IMG/VR virus record: IMGVR_UViG_3300046751_000082
Span: 1 to 34,593 of that record
Direction: 5' to 3' (one strand)
DNA from: a virus
DNA: 34,593 nucleotides
A program made the position numbers and the translations under genes. The stretch's first letter is position 1. Each line of letters opens with the position of its first letter. Shown here piece by piece: positions 1-6,819 of the stretch. The notes beneath the pieces are model-generated. The model made no database searches, had not been told where the DNA came from, and saw nothing but the letters and a program-made list of their open reading frames with translations.

Positions 1-92
1 TAAAGGTAAGTGGTATTTTGAAGCACAAAATATTACATCTACTGGGGCAATGTTCGGCTTCGGTAAACCTAATAATTGGGCAACAGGAAACC
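1..92. repeat. Terminal overlap, copy 1 (circular closure)
   Basis: These 92 bases are identical to bases 34502-34593. The reading frame of the tail gene that runs off the right end continues without a stop through this copy. It is therefore best read as the overlap of a circular assembly, giving a unit length of 34,501 bp, and not as a biological terminal repeat. Confidence 0.95.
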
Positions 93-538
93 CAAATAAT
101 CCTGGCAATGATACAAGTAGCTTTGCAATTGCTAATGATGGAAACGTTTACTACAACAGTAATACAGCAGCAAGTGGTTGGGCTGCATATGCAACTACAG
201 ACAAAGCAATGATTGCTGTAGACCTTGACAATGGATTTTGTTATTTTGGAAAAAATGGAACATGGGGAAACTCTGGTGACCCTACAAGTGGCTCAAGTGG
301 TACAGGTGGGTTTAATTATGTAAGTCTTGTTACAAATATATCGCTGGGCGATGAGTTAGTACCTGCTCTTAGAATCAGTTATACACAAACACATGGTGCT
401 ATGTTTAATTTTGGTGGCTATACAATTATGACAATCTCAAGTGCAGCAAGTGATGCCAACGGCTACGGAACTTTTGAATACGCACCCCCATCAGGCTACT
501 ACGCCTTATGCACTAAAAACTTAGCACTTTACGGATAA
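1..538 (+). CDS. LamG/SPRY-like tail adhesion protein, C-terminal part (gene spans the contig ends)
   Basis: This is the 3' part of the gene that starts at 33606; joined across the circle it encodes 477 residues. The visible part begins in frame at base 2 with KWYFEAQ and continues with a SPRY/concanavalin-like pattern: G-N-V-Y-Y-N, then a strand reading AVDLDNGFCYFGKNGTW, then VPALRIS. That order is typical of SPRY domains in phage tail proteins. The ATG at 50 is an internal methionine and not the start. The gene stops 4 bases before the next tail gene. Role by inference: virion surface protein for host attachment. The domain reading is by pattern only. Confidence 0.8.
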   Translation, partial: KGKWYFEAQNITSTGAMFGFGKPNNWATGNPNNPGNDTSSFAIANDGNVYYNSNTAASGWAAYATTDKAMIAVDLDNGFCYFGKNGTWGNSGDPTSGSSGTGGFNYVSLVTNISLGDELVPALRISYTQTHGAMFNFGGYTIMTISSAASDANGYGTFEYAPPSGYYALCTKNLALYG

Positions 539-542
539 TAAT

Positions 543-1664
543 ATGGCTTATACAAATATAGACGACCCATCTGCATATTTTCATGTACAAACTTATACAG
601 GCACTGGTCCAAACCAAGATGTCGTAAATGATGCACATTCAGGTGATTTTAAACCTGACCTTCTTTGGATAAAAAATAGAACTAATGCTAGTTATGGTGC
701 TGTTTGTTATGACTCAAGCAGAGGTGTAAAAAGACAATTTTATTTTGCCCCTGATCATTATGGTGATGATGCTGAAGCATATAACGCAGATGGACAAAGC
801 TCTGTACAATTATTTAATACCAATGGTTACAGAGGAGGCTCATCTAGTAATATTTATGCAATATTATGGATAAATGGTTTAAATGCTGGGTATGTAGCAT
901 GGCAATGGCAGATTAATGGTGGAACAACAAGTAGCAATAGTGATGGAAATATAAGCTCTACTGTTCAAGTAAATCAAGATGCAGGACTAAGTGTAGTCTT
1001 ATGGACTGGCACTGGTAGCGGAACAGCTAATCCAAAAATTGGTCATGGTCTTGGGGCTACACCAAGTGTAGTTTTTGTAAAAGCTCGTTCACAAGCTCTT
1101 GGTTGGATTGCATATCATTCAGGCATTGATGGTACAAACTCAAGAAATAAATATATATTACCACACGATAATAATGCCGCTGGTACACTTGCAAATTACT
1201 GGGGTACAGCAACATCAGGCGGTGTAACTTCAAGTACTTTTGGAGTTTATGCAGATAATCAAAGTGGTAATAATTATCTAAACTCTACTTATGTAGCCTA
1301 CTGCTTCGCAGAAAAACAGGGTTTTAGTAAGTTCGGCAGTTATGTCGGCAATGGTGCAAATTCAGGACCATACATCTACCTAGGCTTTAAACCTGCTTTT
1401 GTGATGGTAAAAAGAACTGACTCAACAGGAAGTTGGATAACAAATGATCGTAGACGTAATGGCTTTAACCCTGATAATTTAGATATGTATTTAAACTTAA
1501 CTGATGATGATGAAGATAACGATAGATTTGATTTATTGTCTAATGGGTTTAAAGCAAGAAGCAATAGTGCAGTAGGCAATGCATCAGGTGGTTCATACAT
1601 CTACATGGCATTTGCAGAAAATCCATTCACAACATCAACAGGTATACCAACAACAGCAAGATAA
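543..1664 (+). CDS. Tail/receptor-binding protein with three internal repeats (DUF7483-like)
   Basis: A 373-residue protein without signal peptide or membrane segment, rich in Gly, Ser, Asn and Tyr as phage fibre proteins are. Three similar beta motifs stand out: FKPDLLWIKNRT (about residue 36), ATPSVVFVKARS (about 173) and FKPAFVMVKRTD (about 280). Each is followed by an aromatic strand, which suggests a repeated lectin-like or beta-sandwich module. A linker with GTGSGTANPKIGHGLG resembles a domain common in marine phage tail proteins that I associate with DUF7483. It starts 4 bases after the LamG/SPRY gene and lies among tail genes, so a virion adhesin is the likely role; the ligand is unknown. 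Confidence 0.75.
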   Translation: MAYTNIDDPSAYFHVQTYTGTGPNQDVVNDAHSGDFKPDLLWIKNRTNASYGAVCYDSSRGVKRQFYFAPDHYGDDAEAYNADGQSSVQLFNTNGYRGGSSSNIYAILWINGLNAGYVAWQWQINGGTTSSNSDGNISSTVQVNQDAGLSVVLWTGTGSGTANPKIGHGLGATPSVVFVKARSQALGWIAYHSGIDGTNSRNKYILPHDNNAAGTLANYWGTATSGGVTSSTFGVYADNQSGNNYLNSTYVAYCFAEKQGFSKFGSYVGNGANSGPYIYLGFKPAFVMVKRTDSTGSWITNDRRRNGFNPDNLDMYLNLTDDDEDNDRFDLLSNGFKARSNSAVGNASGGSYIYMAFAENPFTTSTGIPTTAR

Positions 1665-1682
1665 TATATAATAGGAATTAAT

Positions 1683-2270
1683 ATGTGGGCATTAGTAGAA
1701 AACAATCAAGTAACTCAGGTTTATACCAGACCTAAAGCAATAACCATTGGGGATGTATCTTATCCACAAAATATCTTTATGCTTTGGTCAAGTGAGGAAC
1801 TTGAAGCAATAGGCATTTATGAAGTGGTTGTAGATAACAGCAACTTTAAAAATCCATCTTATTACATCAACACCAATCAATCTTTTGACTTTGCTAACGA
1901 TGTGGTAACTGCATCTTATGGTACAGCTACACCTAAAGCATTAGACGATCACACTCACACCGATCCAGATACAGGCGAAGAAACTTTAGTTCATGGTCTT
2001 AAATGGAATCACAATCAAGTGATTATCAATCAAGCCTATGGTTTATTACAGCCTAACGACTGGTATGTGGTCAGAGAAAGTGAAGCTGGTACAGCTATTC
2101 CTGCTGATTGGTCTACTTTTAGAACTGATGTCAGAAGCACAGCAGCAGATATGCAAAGCAAAATTGATGCTTGTACCACAGTTGATGAGTTAGCAGCCTT
2201 GTATGAATACAATGATGCTGAACCACCTGTTAGACCATTAGGCGAGTTTCCAACCCCACCAAGTTCATAA
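1683..2270 (+). CDS. Putative tail fibre assembly / tail-associated protein
   Basis: 195 residues. The N-terminal half (MWALVENNQVTQVYTRPKAI) has the short beta pattern of phage tail-fibre assembly proteins. The C-terminal region contains PNDWYVVRESEAGTAIPADW followed by a helix with FRTDVRSTAADMQSKID, like the chaperone tails that end many fibre-assembly proteins (the Trp...IP..W..FR.xVR pattern). The gene at 27938 carries a related WxxxRQxLRDLP ending, so the phage may have two fibre chaperones. It follows the receptor-binding genes and precedes the lysis cassette. ATG start with AGGAATT upstream. No catalytic motif is visible, and a minor structural role is equally possible. Confidence 0.6.
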   Translation: MWALVENNQVTQVYTRPKAITIGDVSYPQNIFMLWSSEELEAIGIYEVVVDNSNFKNPSYYINTNQSFDFANDVVTASYGTATPKALDDHTHTDPDTGEETLVHGLKWNHNQVIINQAYGLLQPNDWYVVRESEAGTAIPADWSTFRTDVRSTAADMQSKIDACTTVDELAALYEYNDAEPPVRPLGEFPTPPSS

Positions 2271-2290
2271 TTATTTATTAGGAGAAAACT

Positions 2291-2539
2291 ATGACTGAAG
2301 AGAGCAAAAAAGAAGAACCAATCATCATCACATTTGATGATGTGCCTTACAGGGCATCTGATCTAAATGAAGAGCAATTGCCTTTGGCTGTTGACTTAAA
2401 TCAAATAGTTCCAGAGCTTAGACAATTAGAGCAAAGGCACTCTAGATTAATGAGAGAAAAAAATCATTTGGTTCAAGACTTTAAACGTAGCTTGGAAGTG
2501 GAAACACCAGAAGATACACAACCAGAGGAATCTAAATAA
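2291..2539 (+). CDS. Small phage protein, DUF6447-like, coiled coil
   Basis: 82 residues, acidic at both ends, no membrane segment. It has the layout of a small family found near phage lysis genes: a beta-hairpin start (IIITFDDVPYRASDLNEEQ), then a long amphipathic helix with PELRQLEQRHSRLMREKNHL that probably forms a coiled coil. I associate this with DUF6447, from memory of the pattern only. A strong Shine-Dalgarno (AGGAG, 2280-2284) precedes the ATG. The next ATG overlaps its stop codon, so it is translationally coupled to the membrane-protein genes. Function unknown; an accessory role in lysis or tail assembly would fit. Confidence 0.6.
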   Translation: MTEESKKEEPIIITFDDVPYRASDLNEEQLPLAVDLNQIVPELRQLEQRHSRLMREKNHLVQDFKRSLEVETPEDTQPEESK

Positions 2540-2625
2540 TGGAACTATTACCAATCCTTAACTCAATTATTATCTGTGTCCTAGTTTGGGTACACAAAGA
2601 AGAAATCAAGAAACTTAAGAAATAA
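2539..2625 (+). CDS. 28-residue single-span membrane miniprotein in the lysis cassette
   Basis: The start ATG overlaps the preceding stop (TAATG) and its own stop overlaps the next ATG in the same way, so it fits exactly between two coupled genes. The peptide has a hydrophobic stretch (LLPILNSIIICVLVWV) followed by a basic tail (KEEIKKLKK), as expected for an N-out, C-in single-span protein. Its position, directly before two further membrane proteins and a lysozyme, suggests a holin accessory or antiholin role. Too small for family assignment; the exact fit between neighbours is the main support. Confidence 0.6.
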   Translation: MELLPILNSIIICVLVWVHKEEIKKLKK

Positions 2626-2831
2626 TGCCTAACTCCAAGCCAACAGTTTCATCTGTACATCATGAGCTTTTGCGACATGAAACTGAGTGCAGTGAGCGTT
2701 GGCGTACCAATTTCAAACAACTAGACAAACTAGAAGCATCTATCACCAGAATGATGTGGTGGATGATTGGTGGTCTTACAACCATAGGTGCTAGTTTGTT
2801 GACCTTAACTCTAAGGACTCTATTTACATAA
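2625..2831 (+). CDS. Small membrane protein, putative holin accessory (XhlA-like)
   Basis: 68 residues. A charged N-terminal helix (SSVHHELLRHETECSERW, then FKQLDKLEASITRMM) precedes one transmembrane segment (MMWWMIGGLTTIGASLLTLTL) near the C terminus. This topology, an amphipathic helix followed by a terminal membrane anchor, is that of small XhlA-type proteins that act with holins. It overlaps both neighbours by one base (TAATG). Known for the family: such proteins help a holin permeabilise the inner membrane. The exact role here is inferred from neighbours; it could also be a pinholin or antiholin. Confidence 0.65.
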   Translation: MPNSKPTVSSVHHELLRHETECSERWRTNFKQLDKLEASITRMMWWMIGGLTTIGASLLTLTLRTLFT

Positions 2832-3307
2832 TGAAATTCAACAAAATTAAAAGCCTGATAGGTGGCTTAGTGCCAACAATTGCTGCTGGCATGGGTTCAC
2901 CTGTTGCTGGCATGGCTGTGAACATGGTGGCTGATGCACTAGGTTGCAAGCCAGAGCCTAGATCAATAGAACAAGCTCTAGGTGATGCAACACCAGAACA
3001 ATTGCTTAGACTTAAAGAAGCAGAACAAAACTTTGAAATCCAAATGAAACAAATGGATATAGATGTTTTTGCTCTTGAGACTCAAGACATTCAAGATGCT
3101 AGAAATAAATTTAGCAATGACTGGACTCCTAAAGTCTTGGGCTTGCTTTCAATGATTGGCTTTATGGGTTACATCTTTTTTATTACTGCTTTTCCAATTG
3201 ATGATAGCTCTGACGATATTGTCATGCTAATCATTGGATCATTAACAGGTATAGCTACAGCAGTTATATCTTTTTATTTTGGAGCTAGTAATAAAAAGGA
3301 GAAATAA
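2831..3307 (+). CDS. Holin (3TM-type)
   Basis: 158 residues. The N-terminal region is hydrophobic and glycine-rich (GGLVPTIAAGMGSPVAGMAV). It is followed by the family-typical segment PEQLLRLKEAEQNFEIQMKQ, an amphipathic helix ending in a DARNKF-like motif, then DWTPKVLG and two C-terminal membrane spans (VLGLLSMIGFMGYIFFITAF and IVMLIIGSLTGIATAVISFY) before a basic tail (ASNKKEK). This arrangement matches the 3TM holin family of phages and gene transfer agents. The product would form inner-membrane lesions releasing the lysozyme encoded one base downstream (TAATG overlap). The assignment is firm at family-pattern level. Confidence 0.8.
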   Translation: MKFNKIKSLIGGLVPTIAAGMGSPVAGMAVNMVADALGCKPEPRSIEQALGDATPEQLLRLKEAEQNFEIQMKQMDIDVFALETQDIQDARNKFSNDWTPKVLGLLSMIGFMGYIFFITAFPIDDSSDDIVMLIIGSLTGIATAVISFYFGASNKKEK

Positions 3308-3756
3308 TGTACGCTTTTATGCATCAAGAAGATAAACATTTCGATAGAGATTTAATTAAAAAAAGGTTGATAGATTTCGAGGGCTTAATTCTAAAAAGCT
3401 ACACTTGCCCTACAGGATATACCAGCGTTGGCGTGGGTAGGAATCTTGAGACCAATGGCATCACAGAAGAAGAAGCCATGTATCTGCTTAATAATGATAT
3501 TACTAACGTCATTAAAGATTTAGATAAGCACTGGATAACTTGGCGTAAGCTTCCTATCACTGCTCAATATGTTTGTATAGACCTAGTATTTAATATGGGC
3601 ATAAATTCATTTATGTCTTTTAGACGTACCAGAAGTTACATGGAACTTAACGAATGGGAAAAAGCTGGTGATGAGTTGCTCAACAGCAAATATGCAGAAC
3701 AAGTAGGCAGACGTGCCATATATAACTCGGAGCAATTAAAAAGCTGTAAGGAATAA
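3307..3756 (+). CDS. Endolysin: phage lysozyme, GH24
   Basis: 149 residues, a normal length for T4/P22-type lysozymes, which cut the beta-1,4 bond between N-acetylmuramic acid and N-acetylglucosamine. The catalytic triad region reads FEGLILKSYTCPTGYTSVG. Glu25, Cys34 and Thr39 have the E-x8-C-x4-T spacing of P1/P21-type endolysins, where Asp is replaced by Cys. The helix with AMYLLNNDI and the later LVFNMG (FN.G) motif are also typical. The N terminus is charged and not hydrophobic, so there is no SAR or signal anchor. Export should depend on the holin encoded immediately upstream (overlapping TAATG, AAGGAG Shine-Dalgarno). Confidence 0.92.
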   Translation: MYAFMHQEDKHFDRDLIKKRLIDFEGLILKSYTCPTGYTSVGVGRNLETNGITEEEAMYLLNNDITNVIKDLDKHWITWRKLPITAQYVCIDLVFNMGINSFMSFRRTRSYMELNEWEKAGDELLNSKYAEQVGRRAIYNSEQLKSCKE

Positions 3757-3759
3757 GCT

Positions 3760-4161
3760 ATGGCTAACCCTAAATCTGTTGGGGATTTTGGCGAATATTT
3801 AGCAGCAGCTTACTTGTCTCTGGTCAATGAGATAACCACAGTTCTAATCGTACCTCACGAAGCATCAGCAGATATTATTTTTGAATACAAATTGAAGCTG
3901 TTTCGCTGCCAAGTCAAAACTGCATCTAAAATAGAAGATAATAGAACAGGCTGGCGTTTTGATTTAAGGCGTGGGGTCAGTGCTAAAGATAGAACCTACA
4001 AAGACAACAGCATTGATCTGTTTGCTTTAGTCTCAGCAGAGCACAAGAACATTATCTTTACTCAACCACCCAATAAAAATCAAATCACATATTCAAATGA
4101 GCATATGAAAAACAACGATGCTCTCAAAAACCTGCAAAATATTATCTCTGAAATTAATTAA
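3760..4161 (+). CDS. PD-(D/E)XK-type endonuclease-like protein
   Basis: 133 residues. Motifs fit the PD-(D/E)XK nuclease fold of the PF11645/DUF4365 type. The helix GDFGEYLAAAYL places Glu12. ADIIF places Asp38. The strand FRCQVKTAS gives Gln51-Val-Lys53, where Gln replaces the usual acidic residue. Such proteins cut or resolve DNA, sometimes as homing or Holliday-junction nucleases. It follows the lysozyme by 3 bases and is the last gene before the promoter at 4170-4199, so it is probably expressed late and might act in genome processing or packaging. Activity is inferred; the Gln variant could also be an inactive member. Confidence 0.6.
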   Translation: MANPKSVGDFGEYLAAAYLSLVNEITTVLIVPHEASADIIFEYKLKLFRCQVKTASKIEDNRTGWRFDLRRGVSAKDRTYKDNSIDLFALVSAEHKNIIFTQPPNKNQITYSNEHMKNNDALKNLQNIISEIN

Positions 4162-4169
4162 AATAATTG

Positions 4170-4199
4170 TTTACATATATATCTAAATATTTGTATAAT
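4170..4199 (+). promoter_or_regulatory. Sigma70-type promoter for the early region
   Basis: TTTACA (4170-4175) and a perfect TATAAT (4194-4199) are separated by 18 bases of AT-rich DNA, about 30 bases before the ATG at 4229. It lies in one of the few real intergenic gaps, at the border between lysis and replication genes, which is where an early promoter recognised by host RNA polymerase is expected. Confidence 0.65.
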
Positions 4200-4228
4200 A
4201 GGTTATTCATTATTAAATAGGAGATAAA

Positions 4229-4432
4229 ATGAAAAACACAACAACAATACAATCAAAAAATAATATTGCAGAAGGTCATCGTGCCTATGTTTGGATTGAT
4301 GATGGGTATGACTACGAGCCCCAATTGGTGGTCAGGGTTTTTAAATTGTTAGAAGATCAGGGGAAAGCAATTTGCACAATGGATGGAGAAAAATATACAT
4401 TTCTTATTGAAGATTTATCACCAATGACTTAA
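4229..4432 (+). CDS. Hypothetical protein, first gene of the early region
   Basis: 67 residues with an acidic core, no membrane segment and no motif I recognise. The segment GHRAYVWIDDGYDYEPQL followed by VVRVFKLLEDQGKAICTM looks like a small beta barrel of SH3 or KOW type, but this is only a pattern impression. It begins 30 bases after the TATAAT promoter with a perfect AGGAG site. The same leader, TAGGAGATAAAATG, recurs at the gene starting at 4508. As the first gene behind the strongest promoter it is a candidate host-takeover or regulatory protein. Confidence 0.6.
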   Translation: MKNTTTIQSKNNIAEGHRAYVWIDDGYDYEPQLVVRVFKLLEDQGKAICTMDGEKYTFLIEDLSPMT

Positions 4433-4440
4433 CCAACCCC

Positions 4441-4477
4441 ACCAGTAACAAGCTCCTTCATTGGGGCTTTTACTGGT
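4441..4477 (+). promoter_or_regulatory. Strong RNA hairpin between two early genes
   Basis: Left arm ACCAGTAA (4441-4448), bulged C (4449), AAGCTCC (4450-4456); loop TTCATT (4457-4462); right arm GGGGCTT (4463-4469) and TTACTGGT (4470-4477). That gives 15 pairs with a single bulge and one G-U. A run of six T follows only at 4490-4495, twelve bases beyond the stem, so it is not a canonical intrinsic terminator. It could be a partial terminator, RNase processing site or mRNA stabiliser. Confidence 0.6.
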
Positions 4478-4507
4478 AGAACTAACACATTTTTTATAGG
4501 AGATAAA

Positions 4508-4765
4508 ATGGAAAAGAAAGATTTAATAAATGCGGTTACTGATTATTTAATTAGTAACAAAAATGATACTGACTCTGTTTGGTTCACTGATAGCGATGTA
4601 ACGATTAGCTGGGATAGTTATGAGGAAGCATTTTGTATTAGTGGTTTTAGGGCGAATAATTTTGTTGATGGTTATTGGGATTATTCATCATCTGCAAATC
4701 TGAAGCATTGGATTGCTGATTTAAAAAAAGATGAGCTTGAAAGATATTTAAGAGAGGTAGCGTAA
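4508..4765 (+). CDS. Hypothetical acidic protein
   Basis: 85 residues, soluble and acidic, with many aromatic residues in the middle (SVWFTDSDVTISWDSYEE and DGYWDYSS) and a C-terminal helix (LKHWIADLKKDELERYLREV). No family recognised. It has a strong AGGAG Shine-Dalgarno in the same leader as the gene at 4229. Its stop overlaps the ATG of the next small gene (TAATG), so it is part of the early operon. Confidence 0.6.
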   Translation: MEKKDLINAVTDYLISNKNDTDSVWFTDSDVTISWDSYEEAFCISGFRANNFVDGYWDYSSSANLKHWIADLKKDELERYLREVA

Positions 4766-4923
4766 TGAGTAAGAAATTAATTACTAAAGTAGGGGGCGTT
4801 AAGATTGTGGCTGACAACCATGAAGAGTTTATCGCTAAAATTAAGCTGGCATTAAAATGCCAGCAGAACCATCGAATCTTCAAGCAAGAAGAATTTAGAT
4901 TAACTAGAGGGGAGCAGAGATGA
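4765..4923 (+). CDS. Small hypothetical basic protein
   Basis: 52 residues: start MSKKLITKVGGVKIVADNH, then a helix ending in a basic tail. The ATG overlaps the previous stop (TAATG) and the gene ends in an ATGA overlap with the following one, so both borders look like real gene junctions. No recognisable domain. Existence is supported by the exact packing and not by homology. Confidence 0.5.
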   Translation: MSKKLITKVGGVKIVADNHEEFIAKIKLALKCQQNHRIFKQEEFRLTRGEQR

Positions 4924-5051
4924 GATTAAGCTATAAAGAAAAATTTTTTATCATGCATATCATGCAAGAGTATTTGAAAGGTTTTGTTGTTGGTAAAAAA
5001 GATAAACTTATTGTAAATAAAATTATCAATAAATTTCAGGGGGAATTGTAA
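4920..5051 (+). CDS. Small hypothetical basic protein
   Basis: 43 residues, lysine-rich (MRLSYKEKFFIMHIMQEYL then VVGKKDKLIVNKIINKF). It starts in an ATGA overlap with the preceding stop, preceded by AGGGGAG, a good Shine-Dalgarno, and its stop overlaps the ATG of the exonuclease gene (TAATG). It therefore fills the space between two genes exactly. Function unknown; possibly needed only for translational coupling. Confidence 0.5.
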   Translation: MRLSYKEKFFIMHIMQEYLKGFVVGKKDKLIVNKIINKFQGEL

Positions 5052-5995
5052 TGGTAGGTAAGCTAACAAAAGACGATGAGCTATCAGCATCAACTGTAGC
5101 TAATGCAATGGGCAAAGGTAAATACAAATCTAAGCAACGTCAGTTGCAAGAGCACATCAAAGCCAAGCATGGTGAGAACATTAGGTTTGACCAAAACACA
5201 GCTATGGAGCTGGGAGACTTTTTTGAAGATGGCATCATAAGATTTGCAACTGAGAAGATGGGTCTCACAGATGTAGAGACTGAATTTCCAGAAGCTTTTA
5301 CCCATCCATTCTTTCCCATTCAATGTTCTTTAGATGGAACTGCAATGGCTAATGATCTAACTATTGAGGAGAATCCACAGTTAGGCATTTATGTTCCAGA
5401 CCATGAGCATATCACCATCAATGGTAAAGGCATCATTGAATGTAAATTAACTAAAGACTATCCAAAAGACTATCCTGAAGATTGGCGTGGCTGGATTCAG
5501 CTTAAGACTCAAGTTGAAATCACTGGCTGCTCTTGGGGTATGCTGGTGATCTTTAGTCATATTGCCAATGAGATCAATTACTTTTTCTATCAACGTGATC
5601 CAGCCTTTAGCGAAGAGTTAAGAATTATTGCTGATGACTGGCAGAAAAGAGTTAAGACAGAAACTTACTTTGATCCTGAAACCTCTGATGATGCTTATGC
5701 AATGTTTGAGGATATCCCAGTGGCAGAAGATGTCTTGGAGATAGATGATTCTTTTTCTGGAATGATTGCAAGGCATGAGAATATTAATGCTGAGATTAAA
5801 GAGCTAGAAGAAGAAAAGGACTGCATACAAACTGCATTAATGGAAAAGATAGCAAACCATGAAAAGGCTGTTTGTGGCTCATATCAGCTTGACTGGGGCT
5901 ACATTAATTACAAAGCTACACCTGAGAAGATAACGCCTGCTAAGGAAGCCAGAAGCGTTAGACGTAAGCAGGTGAGGATTAAGGAAAGGAAATGA
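5051..5995 (+). CDS. YqaJ/lambda-exonuclease-type recombinase exonuclease
   Basis: 314 residues. The core shows the YqaJ viral recombinase pattern of the PD-(D/E)XK superfamily: AMELGDFFE (Glu53), SLDG (Asp95), IIECK (Glu130-Cys-Lys132) and LKTQVEITGCSWGMLVIF, the Gln-containing helix. These residues bind the metals that drive 5'-3' degradation of double-stranded DNA to expose single strands for annealing. A helical C-terminal extension (about 245-275, rich in E and K) looks like a coiled coil. No Beta-, Erf- or RecT-like annealing protein is visible nearby, so the SSB-like protein at 7934 or a host protein may supply the partner. The stop overlaps the next ATG (ATGA). Confidence 0.85.
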   Translation: MVGKLTKDDELSASTVANAMGKGKYKSKQRQLQEHIKAKHGENIRFDQNTAMELGDFFEDGIIRFATEKMGLTDVETEFPEAFTHPFFPIQCSLDGTAMANDLTIEENPQLGIYVPDHEHITINGKGIIECKLTKDYPKDYPEDWRGWIQLKTQVEITGCSWGMLVIFSHIANEINYFFYQRDPAFSEELRIIADDWQKRVKTETYFDPETSDDAYAMFEDIPVAEDVLEIDDSFSGMIARHENINAEIKELEEEKDCIQTALMEKIANHEKAVCGSYQLDWGYINYKATPEKITPAKEARSVRRKQVRIKERK

Positions 5996-6819
5996 ATCCA
6001 TATAAAATACCAGAGCCAGCATTGATTAGTTTTAGTGGTGGTAGAACATCTGGATTCATGCTGTGGAATATTCTTCAAGCATATAATGGGAAATTACCAG
6101 AAGATATTTGGGTTGCCTTTGCTAATACAGGTAAAGAAGCCCCAGAAACTTTAGATTTTATTAATGATGTTTCTGAAAAGTGGGGCGTTCATATTAATTG
6201 GTTAGAGTTATCTATACATGAAGAAAAACCTATTTGGAGAACTAGGCAAGTAAATTATAAAATTGCATCAAGAAATGGCGAGCCTTTTGATATGTTGATA
6301 AAAAAAAGATCATTTTTACCAAATTCAGTTATGAGATTTTGTACTTCAGAGTTAAAGATTAATGTCATGAAAAGAATGATGGAGCTGATGGGGTATAAAC
6401 AATGGTTTAATGTGGTGGGATTAAGGTATGACGAGCCAAGACGAGTAGCCAATATAAGAAACCAAACAGGTAACAAATGGACTAGTATTACTCCTATGGC
6501 AGATGCAAAACACACTATTAAGGATGTTATTGAATTTTGGGATAAGCAAAACTTTGATCTTAATTTAAACGCTTATGGTGGCAAAGCACCAGCAGGCAAT
6601 TGTGATCTTTGTTTTTTAAAGGGCATGGATACTACTATTAAGATACTTAAAGAAAGACCAGAAATGGCTGATTGGTGGATAGCCAAAGAAAAAGAAACTG
6701 GGGCAAAATTTAGAAAAGATAGACCTAGTTACATTGAATTGTTAGACATAAGCAAACAACCTGAAGCTGTTGGTCTGTTTAATGATGATGACCAGATGAC
6801 TTGCTTTTGTCATGATTGA
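5992..6819 (+). CDS. PP-loop ATPase, PAPS reductase/DndC-like
   Basis: 275 residues. The N-terminal nucleotide-binding PP-loop reads SFSGGRTSG (residues 13-21). It is followed by FANTGKEAPETLDF, the conserved NTG-E pattern, and GLRYDEPRR (about 143-151), the R-x3-E-x2-R signature of phage PAPS-reductase-like and DndC-like proteins. Cysteines C117, C204-x2-C207 and C271/C273 could hold an iron-sulfur cluster. Known for the superfamily: the adenine-alpha-hydrolase fold activates a substrate with ATP, in sulfate reduction, RNA thiolation or DNA phosphorothioation. The ECGLH motif of true PAPS reductases is absent, so assimilatory sulfate reduction is unlikely. It sits between exonuclease and small replication genes, pointing to nucleic-acid modification. 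Confidence 0.8.
   Translation: MNPYKIPEPALISFSGGRTSGFMLWNILQAYNGKLPEDIWVAFANTGKEAPETLDFINDVSEKWGVHINWLELSIHEEKPIWRTRQVNYKIASRNGEPFDMLIKKRSFLPNSVMRFCTSELKINVMKRMMELMGYKQWFNVVGLRYDEPRRVANIRNQTGNKWTSITPMADAKHTIKDVIEFWDKQNFDLNLNAYGGKAPAGNCDLCFLKGMDTTIKILKERPEMADWWIAKEKETGAKFRKDRPSYIELLDISKQPEAVGLFNDDDQMTCFCHD

Noticed and set aside
1-92. Terminal repeat considered as a physical phage end
   Set aside because: It lies within a tail gene whose frame is continuous through it, and far from the terminase genes. Assembly overlap of a circular map explains it.
18-212. 64-codon frame at the left end
   Set aside because: Runs in another frame over the LamG/SPRY gene, which continues from the right end and has convincing domain sequence.
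4441-4495. Hairpin considered as an intrinsic terminator
   Set aside because: The T-run begins 12 bases after the stem and downstream genes appear to belong to the same operon; kept as a structured RNA element only.
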